Below are positions 1-10,238 of a DNA stretch of 64,000 bases, piece by piece; positions within the stretch are counted from its first letter, which is position 1; each line of letters begins with the position of its first letter. Under the pieces are notes generated by a model. It saw only the letters and a list, made by a program, of their open reading frames with translations, had not been told where the DNA came from and searched no databases. The stretch is from CAVRQM01 sp963822705 (lineage in GTDB: Bacteria > Pseudomonadota > Alphaproteobacteria > Acetobacterales > Acetobacteraceae). The stretch spans positions 124,001 to 188,000 of the forward strand of contig CAWGIX010000010.1 of assembly GCA_963822705.1 (NCBI GenBank). Reading direction: 5' to 3'. The position numbers were made by a program, and so were the translations under genes.

Positions 1-3000
1 GCGATTTTTGCGCAGACGCTGTCCGGAGATGTCGCGGGCGGCAGCGCGCTGCTGGTCGGCAGCGGCAACAGGATTTCGGCGATCGGCACGCTGACCGTTG
101 CCGGGCTGCTGGACCTCACCGACACCGTTACCGTGACGGAAGACACGACCGGCGTGCTCTCGGCCGGCACCTTGGCAGGCCTGTTCGGCGGCGACGCGAT
201 CCTGCTCGGCAACGCCAACGCGGTCAGCAATCTTGGCAGCATCACGGTCACCGGCTCGCTGGCCCTGGTGGACGGATTCACCAATCTGGCGGGCACGGTC
301 ACGGCCGCGAACATGTCCTTGATCGCCGACGGCATCGGCTACACCAGCGGCGCTCTGGTGACCGATCCCGGTACGGTGGAAATCGCGCCGCGCACTCTTG
401 AGCAGATGAGCCTCGGCCCCGGCCCCGGCTTCGTCGTCGCGCCGGCCGTGCTGGCCACCGTGACGGCCGACCTGCTGCGCCTGGGTGAAGCGCGCGGCAA
501 CATCACCGCGACCGGCATCGGCGTCCAGGCTGCAATATCGATTCCCACCCCGGTGACCGAGCTGGACACGACCATCGCGGGGAGCTCCACCGGCGCGGTG
601 ACCGAGGCATCGGGGGCCTCTCTCACGCTGAGCAACCCCGCCGGCACGCTGACCGGCACCACCGGCCCGGTGTCGCTCACCCTCACCAATACGGTGCCGC
701 AGCTCGGCCCCTACGCCGTCTTTTCGGGCGACTTCGCGCTGACCGACAGTACTCCGCTGGCGGTCGTGGGCGACGTGTCGGCCGCCAATATCGCATTGAA
801 CGTGGCCGGCCCGCTGACGCTTTCGACTGGAAGCCTGTTTGCCGGAACGGTCGATCTGACCGCGAACGGCGCCAGTGAAGTCAGCGGGATCATCTTTGCC
901 GACACCCTGGAGAGCACCGGGGTGCCCACCGGCACGTTCTCGCTGGACGGCGCCAACCAGGTCAACACGCTGGGGGTCTGGAACGGCCCAGCCAGTTCGC
1001 TGTCGCTCGTGACGGTGGCCATTGAGGGCGGCACGCCACTGACGGTCACCGGGCCGGTCTCGGTGAGCGCACTGGTGCTGAGCGCGCCGACCCTGACCCT
1101 CGCGGGCAACGTCACCTCGACCGGCGTGGTCGATCTGGTGACGACGGATGGCGCGGTGGTTCAGTCCTCGGGCACCCTGTCGACGCCGTTGCTTACGGGC
1201 AACGTAGTCGGCGCCTCGAGTTTCGGCGATGCGGGCAACGCCGTGCTGCAACTCGGCCCGTATGTTTCCGGCGGGGCCTTTGCGCTGGTGGATGGCACGC
1301 CGTTGACGGTGGTGGCCCCGGTCACCGCGCCCGGCATCGCGATCGCCACGCCGGGCTCGCTCACCATTGCGGATGTTCTGTCCGCCGCCGGGGCGACGGT
1401 GGATCTGACCGCGGCGGGTGCCACGGAGACCGGCAGGGGCGCCGTGATCGCACAAACCCTGCTGTCGAGCGGCACGCCCACGGGCGCCTTCGCCCTGACG
1501 GGGCCGAACCAGGTGGCGTCGCTGGGTCCGTTCCAGATGGCCAGCGGCGGAACCTTGACGTTAGCCGACACCGAGGCGCTGTCGATCGGCGGCCCTGTGG
1601 CGGCCAGCGTTGTCGACCTCTCCACCAGCGCCGGAGGAATTGCCGAGACCACGGGCGACCTCGTTGCGGGGGTGCTGCAAAGCAGCAGCGGGATCGTCGG
1701 CGGCGCAATTCTCACCGCCGCCGGCAACAGCGTTGGCGCGCTCGGCAACATACCCGTTTCGGGCGGCGACTTTGTACTCGCGCAATCGGGGCCACTGCTC
1801 GTCGCGGGCAGGGTGGCTGCCCCCGACATCACCCTGCGTACCGGCGCTCTGACCATCGCCGGAGTTCTGCAGGCGAGCGGCACGGTGGCACTGGGCGCAG
1901 CCGGCGTTGCGGAAACCGGTGGCGGTGCGGTGGTGGCGTCCGTGCTGACCGACGCCGCGGGCGCGTCGGGCGCGTACATCCTGGATGGGCCGGGCAACGC
2001 GGTGGCCGCGCTGGGCGCTTTCCAAAACGGCGAAGCATCGCTGCTGCTGGTCGACAATCAGGCGCTGACCGTGGCCGGCCCGGTCATTCTGCCCACGAGC
2101 CTGACCCTTTCGGCGCCCGCCATAACGCTGGCCGGGAACGTCACTGCGGCGACAGCCGAGTTCGACACCAGCGCGGGCGGACTGGTCCAGACCGCGGGCG
2201 CGCTCAGCACCGGACTGCTGTCCAGCACGAACGGCATCGCCGGTGTCGCGACACTGGCCGATCCCGGCAACGTCATTGCCCAGATCGGACCGTTTTCGGC
2301 CCAGGGACTTAGCTTGGCGGATGCGGGCAATCTGGCCATCGTGGCGCCGATCGTCGCACCCGCCGGCCTGGACCTGGCGGTTTCAGGCGCCCTCGTCGAA
2401 CCGGGAGGCAGCATCGCGACCGGTTCACTCACCGGACACGCCGGCTCGGCCACTCTCGTGCAGCCGGCCAACGCCATAGGCGCTCTCAATTTCGCAACCA
2501 GCGGCGCGTTCGACCTGACCGACGCGCAGTCGCTCACGGTGCTCGGCCTCTCCGGCGGCGGTGCGGCGCTGCATGTCACCGGCGACCTCGTGCTGGCCGG
2601 CTCGGTCAACGAAGCCGGATCCCCGGTCTTGCTCAACGTCTCCGGGTCCGTCACGCAAACCGGGGGCGTGCTCACGGCGGGCCTGTTGGCGGGGCAGGCA
2701 ACCGTGTTCCTGTTGCCATCGCCGAACGCGGTGGCCGGCCTGGGCGATATTACGGCAGCGGGTGGCTTTACCCTGCTGAATGCCCACGGGCTCGCCATCG
2801 CCGGTGCCCTCCGGGCCGCCGTCGTCGACCTGTCCGTTACCCAGGGCGGAATTACCGAACAGCCGAACGGCACGGTTGTGACGGGACAATTGCTGAGTAG
2901 CAGCGGCATCGTGGGCGACGCAGTGCTCGACCCGGGCAATCTGGTAGCGGTGCTAGGTCCGCTGCACGACACCGGCCGCTTCCTGTTGCTGAATGGCGAG

Positions 3001-4176
3001 GCGCTGACGGTGGGCAACGTATCGGTGGGGACCGTGCTCGACCTGTCCACCACCGTCGGCGGCGTCACCGAGAATGGCCCCATTACCGCACCCGTCCTGC
3101 AAAGCAGTTTCGGCATCGCCGGCGCCGCGCGGTTCGACAACGCCGCCAACCAGATCGCGGGACTGGGGCCGCTTTCGGTAAACGGCGGCGATCTGATCTT
3201 GGTCACCAACCCGACGGTGATCGTGACCGGCCCGGTTGCGGCACCCAACATCACCCTGGTCACCAACGGCGGCATTCTGCAGCAAGGCGACATCGTCGCG
3301 CCCGGCACCCTGTCCGTCACCACAATGAACGTCTACCAGCGCAACGCCGGCGCGCTGGTCGCGGGTACCTTGACCGGGCGCGTGGTGAGCACCGCCGATT
3401 TCGGCGCCGGGGCGCAGGTGCAGAGGCTGGGCGTGTTCACCGTCAACGACGTGGACGACGGTTTTCCGGGCGCGGCGGCGTTCAGCACCCTGATCCTGCA
3501 CGACGCGATCCCGATGACGCTGGCCGGGCCCATTGCGGCGGATTACGTGGCGCTCTCCGCCACCGGCACGCTGACCTGGTCGGGCAACATCACCACGCTC
3601 GGAGTTGGCCGGTTCTCGCAGGCCGGCTCGCCCGCCACGCTGCCGTCTCCCGGCAGCTATCTGTCGGTTGATCCGGGTGTCGGCGGCACCGGCACCATCA
3701 ACCAGGTCGGCACGGTGCAAGTGTTTTCGCAAGACGCCGGCATCTCCACGCTGCGGCTGCAACTGCCGCGGGGAGGCGGTTCGATCACGCTCAACAATCT
3801 GGTGGCGCCGACCACCGATCTGATCCTGTCCACCGGCCCGGGCAGTGCAACCGGGACCATCAACGTTGGGGACCTGCTCGAACTGTCCACGCCGGGCGTG
3901 GTCGGCAGCGCCAACCTGTTCGGCACCGTGCACGGGCTGCTCGGTTTCGCCGCGGCGACCCAGTCGGGCATCAGCCCGCTGATAAACGCGAACTACCGCG
4001 TGAACACATGTATCATCATGTCGACCTGCAACCTTCTCCTGCCGCAGATTACGAGCACGGTGGTCTCGCTGTTCCCGCAGCTGATCCTGCCGCTCGACTT
4101 CGCCATCGGCCAGGCGCGCGACAATCAGGACGACAGCGACGTGTTGTTGCCCGGGGTCGCGGAGCAGGATTACTGA
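1..4176 (+). CDS. Filamentous-haemagglutinin-like secreted repeat adhesin (TpsA type), C-terminal part
   Basis: The frame is open from base 1, so the N-terminus (signal peptide and TPS domain) lies outside the window. About 1390 residues are visible. They form roughly 14 degenerate repeats of 75-100 residues with a core like LGPF..GGxFxLxDxxxLTVxGPVxAxxIxL, very rich in Gly, Ala, Thr, Ser and Val, as expected for a right-handed beta-helix exoprotein of two-partner secretion systems. The C-terminus differs: a Cys pair (NTCIIMSTC, codons 4009-4011 and 4027-4029) and an acidic tail ending LLPGVAEQDY. Its stop overlaps the start of the CHAT lipoprotein (TGATG), so the two are cotranscribed. The family is inferred from composition and repeats; the partner TpsB porin would be expected upstream. 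Confidence 0.75.
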   Translation, partial: AIFAQTLSGDVAGGSALLVGSGNRISAIGTLTVAGLLDLTDTVTVTEDTTGVLSAGTLAGLFGGDAILLGNANAVSNLGSITVTGSLALVDGFTNLAGTVTAANMSLIADGIGYTSGALVTDPGTVEIAPRTLEQMSLGPGPGFVVAPAVLATVTADLLRLGEARGNITATGIGVQAAISIPTPVTELDTTIAGSSTGAVTEASGASLTLSNPAGTLTGTTGPVSLTLTNTVPQLGPYAVFSGDFALTDSTPLAVVGDVSAANIALNVAGPLTLSTGSLFAGTVDLTANGASEVSGIIFADTLESTGVPTGTFSLDGANQVNTLGVWNGPASSLSLVTVAIEGGTPLTVTGPVSVSALVLSAPTLTLAGNVTSTGVVDLVTTDGAVVQSSGTLSTPLLTGNVVGASSFGDAGNAVLQLGPYVSGGAFALVDGTPLTVVAPVTAPGIAIATPGSLTIADVLSAAGATVDLTAAGATETGRGAVIAQTLLSSGTPTGAFALTGPNQVASLGPFQMASGGTLTLADTEALSIGGPVAASVVDLSTSAGGIAETTGDLVAGVLQSSSGIVGGAILTAAGNSVGALGNIPVSGGDFVLAQSGPLLVAGRVAAPDITLRTGALTIAGVLQASGTVALGAAGVAETGGGAVVASVLTDAAGASGAYILDGPGNAVAALGAFQNGEASLLLVDNQALTVAGPVILPTSLTLSAPAITLAGNVTAATAEFDTSAGGLVQTAGALSTGLLSSTNGIAGVATLADPGNVIAQIGPFSAQGLSLADAGNLAIVAPIVAPAGLDLAVSGALVEPGGSIATGSLTGHAGSATLVQPANAIGALNFATSGAFDLTDAQSLTVLGLSGGGAALHVTGDLVLAGSVNEAGSPVLLNVSGSVTQTGGVLTAGLLAGQATVFLLPSPNAVAGLGDITAAGGFTLLNAHGLAIAGALRAAVVDLSVTQGGITEQPNGTVVTGQLLSSSGIVGDAVLDPGNLVAVLGPLHDTGRFLLLNGEALTVGNVSVGTVLDLSTTVGGVTENGPITAPVLQSSFGIAGAARFDNAANQIAGLGPLSVNGGDLILVTNPTVIVTGPVAAPNITLVTNGGILQQGDIVAPGTLSVTTMNVYQRNAGALVAGTLTGRVVSTADFGAGAQVQRLGVFTVNDVDDGFPGAAAFSTLILHDAIPMTLAGPIAADYVALSATGTLTWSGNITTLGVGRFSQAGSPATLPSPGSYLSVDPGVGGTGTINQVGTVQVFSQDAGISTLRLQLPRGGGSITLNNLVAPTTDLILSTGPGSATGTINVGDLLELSTPGVVGSANLFGTVHGLLGFAAATQSGISPLINANYRVNTCIIMSTCNLLLPQITSTVVSLFPQLILPLDFAIGQARDNQDDSDVLLPGVAEQDY

Positions 4177-7100
4177 TGCGTATCGATCACGCCGGCCTCG
4201 CGGTCGCACTCCTGATGCTGGCCGGCTGCGCGGTCCCGCCACAATCCGCCTATGTTTCCGGCCACGGCTCGGGGGGCCGGCAGTCCGGGCTGGATGTGGG
4301 GCAGAACGCGGCCGGCGAGTCCTGCACGCAGCAGGAGATCGGCGGGGGCGGGGCGGACGTCTACTGCGGCACCTATGAGCAGCCGAGCGCGCGGGTGCGC
4401 GCGGGCGGCCGCGCCGATCCGGCGCAACTGGCGCAGCTCGCGACCGGCAGCACTTGGCGAGCCGGCCTGAACCAGCGCTACACATGCGAGGCGCCCAGCC
4501 CGACCACGATTCTGGGCGACGTGCCGGCGGTGCTGCTGTCGTGCGTCAGAAAGATCGGCGGCTGGCCGCAGGTCGCGCTGGTCGCCTCGGTGGGCGGGAA
4601 TGTCTGGTACGCCGATGGCGTGCTGCCCGCCTATCCGGCGATGGAGCGGTCGCTGGGGGTGATATCCGGCAAGCTGTCGGCCACTGCGGCACGCCAGCAG
4701 CCCGGCTCCGAGGCCGACCGCCTGATGGCGCAGCGCCTGGCCGCTCACGCCTTCAGTTCCGGCGACGTCAAGGCTTATGACGACCTGATGGCGGCCGGTG
4801 CGCGCGCCAATCGCGACGAGGATTTTCCCACGTCCGAACAGGACTTTGCCGCGGCCCTGGCGGTGCAGCAGAAGGCGCTAGGGCAAAACGGCGCCGACAC
4901 CACGCGGCCGCTGGCATGGCTGGCGTTGGAGCTGTCGGACCAGGAACGGTTCAGCGATGCCGACGCGCGGCTGGCCCGGGCGCAGCGCCTCATGGATGCC
5001 GGCGCCAGCGGCGGCGCGCTCGACGCGGACCTTTCCGGGCTGCTGCTGTATGTACGCGGGCTGGATCAGAAGAATCGGGGCCACCGGCAGGAGGCGCTGG
5101 AGCTGCTGCGGCAAGCCGAGGCGGCCTATGCAGCGCTGCTGCCCAGCGACGTGCTGAACGCGCGACCGCGGCCGGTCCAGGCCCAGATCTTTGCTACCCA
5201 GACCCGCGGCAGCACGGCCGGCATCGCCGACCTGCTGCCCGACCGCGATCTGCTGACCGACGTGACCACCCGCTCGGCGCTTTTGGGGGTCATCGAAGCG
5301 CGGCGGCATGAGGCCATCGTGCTGCGCGAAATGGGCCGCGAGTCCGAGGCGGACGCGACGCTGAACGCCGCCGAAAATCTTACCAAAGCGAGCGGCCTGC
5401 GGAACTGGGCGCTTGACGCGAGACTTGCGCGCACCGCGGCACAGGACGCCGCCGTGCAAAGAGACCCGGCAGAAGCGTCATCGAATTTCAGCGTGGCCCG
5501 GACCGAGTTTGCGATCGGGGTGCCGATGAGCCGGCCGGTGGCGGAAACCGAGCTGCTGCGCGCCGGCCAGCTTGCGCGACTGCACCAGGACGATGCGGCT
5601 CTGCATGCGTGCGACGAAGGCGTCGGCCTGCTGCGGACTCTGAAGATCGGCACCACAGGCACGCTGCTGGCACCCTGCCTGGAGGTGATGCACGCCGCCG
5701 CCGAACGGTCTGCTTCGCAGCCCGGCGGAGCAGCAGCGCTTGCTGGCGCGCATGTTCGAGGCCGCCCAGTTGACCCAGGGCACCGTCACCACCCAGCAGA
5801 TCGCCATCGCCACCGCGCGGTTGGCCGAAGGTGCGCGCGACCCGCGCATCTCCGAGGCGATCCGCCGCCGCGATCGGGCGGAAGCGGTACTCGGTACGCT
5901 GTCCGCCGAGCGCGACGCGGCCGAGCAGGCGCGCCAAAGCGGCGAGGTGACGGCGGCACCCCCGGCCGACCTCCCCGAACGCATCGCCAAGGCGCAAGCC
6001 GAGTACGACGACGCGGCGCAGGCGCTGCAGGTGGCCGCCCCCAATTTCGGCCAGTTGGTGCAGGAGGTTGCGTCCGCCCAGGACGTGCTCGCGGCGCTGC
6101 ATCCCGGCGAGGCTTTTGCCGCCGTCGACCTCGGCCCCGACGAGGGCTGGACCTTCGTGCTGGCGGACGGGCAGATCAGTGCCGCGCGGGTGCCCGGCGG
6201 CACGCCCGCCATGGCGGCTCTGGTGAAACGACTCCGCGCCAGCATCGAGGGCGACACCGAGTCCGGCTTGCCGCCGCCCTACGACATCGCCGCCGCCCGC
6301 AACATCTACGATGCGGCCTTCGGCGGGGTGGCCTCGCGGCTTGACGGCGCGAAAACGTTGGTGGTGGCGCCGACCGGGCCGCTGCTGTCCATCCCGTTCG
6401 GCCTGCTGCTGACCGGCCCCGCCGATCCGAACGCGCTGGGCCAGGCGCCGTGGCTGCTGCGCCGCGCCAGCATCGCCCACGTTCCGGCGGCGGCCAATTT
6501 CGTCTCCCTGCGGCGCATCGCCGGCCAGTCGCGCGGCACCCAGCCCTGGTTCGGTTTTGGCGATTTCCGGCCCGTGACTTTGGCCCAGGCCCAGCGGACT
6601 TTCCCCGGAAACGCCTGCAAAGACAGCGCCACGTTGTTCGCCGGGCTGAGCCCGCTAGGGGCAAAGGAATTGTCGACCGCGCGAACGCTCATGGGCGCCA
6701 GCCCGTCCGACGAAATGCTGGGGGCCGCGTTCACCGCCCCGGCGGTGCGCAGGGCCGACCTGAAGCGGTTTCCGCATCCTGCATTTCTCGACCCACGGGC
6801 TGTTGCCTACCGACCTGACCTGCGAGGACGAGCCGGCCATCGTCACCTCGGCTCCGCCCGGTGCGCCGGATGCCTCGGGCGCGCTGCTCACGGCGAGCCA
6901 GGTGGAGCAAATGGATCTGGACGCCGACGCGGTGATCTTGTCCGCCTGCAATTCCGGCGGCCCGGGCGGCAGCAGCGGTGCCGGTCAGAGCCTGTCGGGA
7001 CTTGCCCGCGCCTTCTTCTTCGCCGGCGCGCGCTCGCTTCTCGTCACCCACTGGTCGGTGAACGCGGACGCCTCCACGTTCTTGGTGGCCGACACCTTGC

Positions 7101-7309
7101 GCTTGGTGCGGAAGGGCACGGCGGGCGGTTTTGCAGGCGCCCTGCGCGGCGCCGAGCTGGCCCTGCTGGACAGCGCCGGCCACGACGTCCCGGCCGCGAT
7201 TGCCCACCCGTTCTACTGGGCGCCGTTCGCCTTGATCGGCGAGGGCGGCACGACAGCGGCCACCAGCGCACAGGCCCAAGGACAGACGCAAGCGCCAGCG
7301 GGTCTATGA
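4176..7309 (+). CDS. TPR/CHAT-domain caspase-like protease, predicted lipoprotein (two frameshifts)
   Basis: The start is the ATG at 4176, overlapping the adhesin stop; the N-terminus MRIDHAGLAVALLMLAGC is a lipoprotein signal with a lipobox Cys. A long helical TPR-like region follows, then a coiled-coil stretch, then a C-terminal CHAT peptidase domain. Both catalytic motifs are present: His in ILHFSTHGLLPTD and Cys in ILSACNSGG, followed by SLLVTHWSV. The frame changes near 5700 and again near 6770 (just before the His motif), and the protein sequence is continuous across both. CHAT proteins are caspase-like cysteine peptidases often encoded beside TPS exoproteins. A lipoprotein signal would put this one on the periplasmic face of a membrane. 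Coupling to the adhesin upstream and the kinase 22 bases downstream is inferred from gene order. Confidence 0.8.
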
Positions 7310-7331
7310 TCGCCGCTTCGGCGGGTGCAGG

Positions 7332-9375
7332 ATGAGCGCGGTGCAGGACGGCAAGCTCGGCAAATACGAGATCGTGGGCACGCTCGGCCGCGGCGCCATG
7401 GGCACCGTCTACGACGCGCGCGACCCGGTGATCGATCGCCGCGTCGCCATCAAGACGGTGCCGCTCGGCAACGCGAACGATGCCGAGGGCGCGGCCGAAC
7501 TGGCCCGCTTCAAACGCGAGGCGCAGGCCGCCGGACGACTGCACCACCTGAACCTGGTTGGCATCTACGACTACGGCGAGACCGAGGCGCTTGCCTATAT
7601 CGTCATGGAATTCGTCGACGGCACGTCGCTGAAAGCGCTGCTCGATGCGGGCGAGCGCCTGACCCCGGCGGAGACCGTGCGGGTGATGCAGGGCGTGCTG
7701 GCGGGGCTGCAATACAGCCACGAGCGCGGCGTGGTGCATCGCGACATCAAGCCCGCCAACATCATGCTGACGCACGAGCGCGAGGTGAAGATCGCCGATT
7801 TCGGCATCGCCCGCATCGAGAGCAGCAGCATGACCCAGGCCGGCACCATCATGGGCACGCCGGCCTACATGTCGCCCGAGCAGTTCATGGGGCAGACCGT
7901 GGACGCCCGCACCGACATCTATTCGGCGGGCGTGGTCCTGTATCAGCTGCTGACGGGCGAGCGGCCGTTCGACGGCAGCATGGCGACGATCATGCACAAG
8001 GCGCTGAACACGGTGCCGCCGCCGCCGTCGCGCCTGTCGGTCACCGCGCCGGCGGGACTGGACCCGGTGGTGGCGACCGCCATGGGCAAGCGGCCGGAAC
8101 AGCGCTTTCAGACCGCCGCGGAATTTTCCCAGGCGCTGACGGCGGGCCTTTCCGCCGCCCCGAGAGTTCGGACACCGACTCCACCATGGTCGCCCGTCCG
8201 GCGTCTCCGGTCGCTGCCGTCGCCGCTGCACCCCAGCCCCCCAAAACGGCGGCGTCTCCCGTCGTGGCGGCGGGCTCGCGGCCGAGAAGGAGCAAAGGGC
8301 CGCTGCTTGCCGGCGTCGGCGCGGCCGCGCTCGCTGCCGTCGCGGTTGCCGCGTACTTCGTCCTGCAGCCCGGCCCGCCCGTGCCGGCGCCCCCGGTCAC
8401 CGTGCCCCCGGTCACCAAGCCCCTGGTCACCACGCCCCCGGTCACCACGCCCCCGGTCACCGCGCCTCCGGTCACCACGCCTCCGGTCACCACGCCCCCG
8501 GTCACGACGCCTCCGGTCACCACGCCCCGGCCACGCGCCCCGGTCACGACGCCCCCGGTCACCACGCCCGGCACCCGGTCACCACGCCCCCGGTCACGAC
8601 GCCCCCGGTCGCCACGGCTCCGGTCACCGCTCCGCCGCCGCCGTCGCTACCCACGCCGGCTCAGCTACGTACCGCGATCGCCGCCGCGATTGCGCCGATC
8701 GAGTGTGCGCAGGTCGGCGGCGACGTGGACACCTCGGGTGCCGTGCGCCTGAACGGCCTGGTCGGGCGCGACAGCGAGGCAAAGCTGCGCAGTGCAATGT
8801 CCAAGGCGGCGCCGGACGCGCCGACGGACTGGCAAATCAGCCCCGTGGCCTCAACGTTCTGCCCGGTCCTGAACGCGCTGCGCTCCGCGTTGCCACAATT
8901 CGGCCAACCCCCGCCGGGCCTCATACTGTCGCTGAAAGGCGGCCAAACCACCCTTAAGAACGACGACTGGCTGGTGCCAGAAGTGCGCACGCCGGACTTT
9001 CCGTCGGTGCTGACGCTGGCCTATTTCGTCTCGGACGGAAGTTTCTCGCCGCTTGCCTATGAGCCGCGCGACAAAATCCTGCCGCCCGCGACGACGTGCA
9101 GCATCGGCGACCCAAAACCCGCGGATGGCTCGCACAATCTGCGTGCGTGCCAAAACTGCTGGCAGGTCGGCGCGCCGTTCGGGACCGACCTGATGGTGGC
9201 GATCGCCTCGGAAAAGCCGCTCTTCGCGAAACCGCCGGCCGCCGACATAAAACCGGAGGCGTATCTGCGCGATGTGAAAGCAGCGTTAGATGCCGCTGCC
9301 CGGCGCGGCACGCGGGTGGTGGCCCAAGCCATTCTTGTGCACACGGTGGACGGGCCGGCCGCTCCCAAGAGGTAG
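7332..9375 (+). CDS. Transmembrane Hanks-type Ser/Thr kinase with BON-like/DUF4384-like sensor domain (two frameshifts)
   Basis: Residues 1-270 are a complete kinase domain: glycine loop GRGAMG, Lys41 in VAIK, catalytic HRDIKPAN (Asp138), DFG (Asp156) and activation segment GTPAYMSPEQ. After a frameshift near 8150 come a single membrane segment (GPLLAGVGAAALAAVAVAAY) and a linker of about a dozen PPVTT repeats. After a second shift near 8570 comes a C-terminal domain of about 250 residues. It begins BON-like (IECAQVGGDV...GLVGRD) and continues as a DUF4384-like fold (PEVRTPDFPSVLTLAYF, WQVGAPFGTDLMVAIAS). Topology predicts a cytoplasmic kinase and an extracytoplasmic sensor. The same C-terminal domain recurs in the gene ending at 12687. 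The PP2C at 15135-15878 is the likely opposing phosphatase. Confidence 0.88.
8390..8628 (+). repeat. 15-bp tandem repeat encoding the PPVTT linker
   Basis: About a dozen near-perfect copies of the unit cccccggtcaccacg inside the kinase gene encode the Pro-Val-Thr linker between the membrane segment and the outer domain. The second frameshift of the gene lies in this repeat (about 8565-8580), a place where either polymerase slippage or assembly error is likely. Confidence 0.85.
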
Positions 9376-9379
9376 CACC

Positions 9380-10154
9380 ATGTTCGCCATCGGCCGGCCC
9401 CGGCTTCACCGCCTGCTAGTGCTGGCGGCGGTGATGGCGGTTCCGGCCGTGGCCTCGGTGCCCGGGCGCTGGTGGCACGCACCCGCGCCGCACCCGGTTT
9501 CGGTGCATACGACCCACCCGGCCCCGGCAACTTTCGCCCCGCCGGCCCCTGCCTCGCCAGTCACGGTCCCGTCGCCCCCATCTCCGCCACCCCCATCTCC
9601 GCCGCCCGAGCGCTGCCCCCGAGGCCGCTGGGCCAGCGCCTGCCACCCCAGGCCCGGAGGCGGCGATGCCGCCGACCGGACCGCCGGTCCCGGTGAACGT
9701 TGCTCCGCTGTCCCCGGAGGCGAAGTCCGCGCCGCCCGCGTCCCTGGTGTCGCTTCCGGCCGAGGAGACGTTGCGTTCGCCGGGCCGTCTATTCGGCTCC
9801 CATTCCGCGGTCGGGCGATTACGGAGCCTGCCCGAGTCGTTGCCCGACACTTCCGGATCGGCGTCCGCGCCGGGCGCCTCGCCCCATCAGTTGGGGTCGG
9901 CGTTTCCCCAAGCCGCCCTGATGCCGGCGCCGCTGTCGGACCGGTTCCCCGTCCGGTCTCAAGTCGCCCGGGCAAAGCCGCCAGTGTCGCCGTCGGCACG
10001 ACGGCACCGGCACGTCGCGGCGCGAGTTCCGCCCACGGCGTTTGCCGCACCTGTGGCCGCCGCTGCGTCGGTCGCTCCGGCTCCGGTGATCCCGCACCGG
10101 CTTGCCGGCGCAGATGGTCCAGCCGGTCAGGCGGCGCACGAGGCCAACCGCTAA
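9380..10154 (+). CDS. Pro/Ala-rich protein with N-terminal membrane segment, unknown function (frameshifted)
   Basis: The ATG lies 4 bases after the kinase stop, so it is translationally coupled. The N-terminus (RLHRLLVLAAVMAVPAVASV) reads as a signal peptide or anchor. A low-complexity Pro/Ala/Ser/Val sequence follows. The frame changes near 9600 in a run of proline codons and continues as AAPEAAGPAPATPGPEAA to a stop at 10154. No enzymatic motif is visible. Position and composition resemble the linker portions of the two flanking genes, so it may be a periplasmic spacer or a degenerate relative that has lost the DUF4384-like domain. The family is not recognised. Confidence 0.5.
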
Positions 10155-10238
10155 AGTTGCACCGCGGGTCGCGCAGCGAAATCAGCGATGCTATGCACCG
10201 AAAGGCAGCGGCAAAAGCGCCCGGGAGGATAAACCGCA

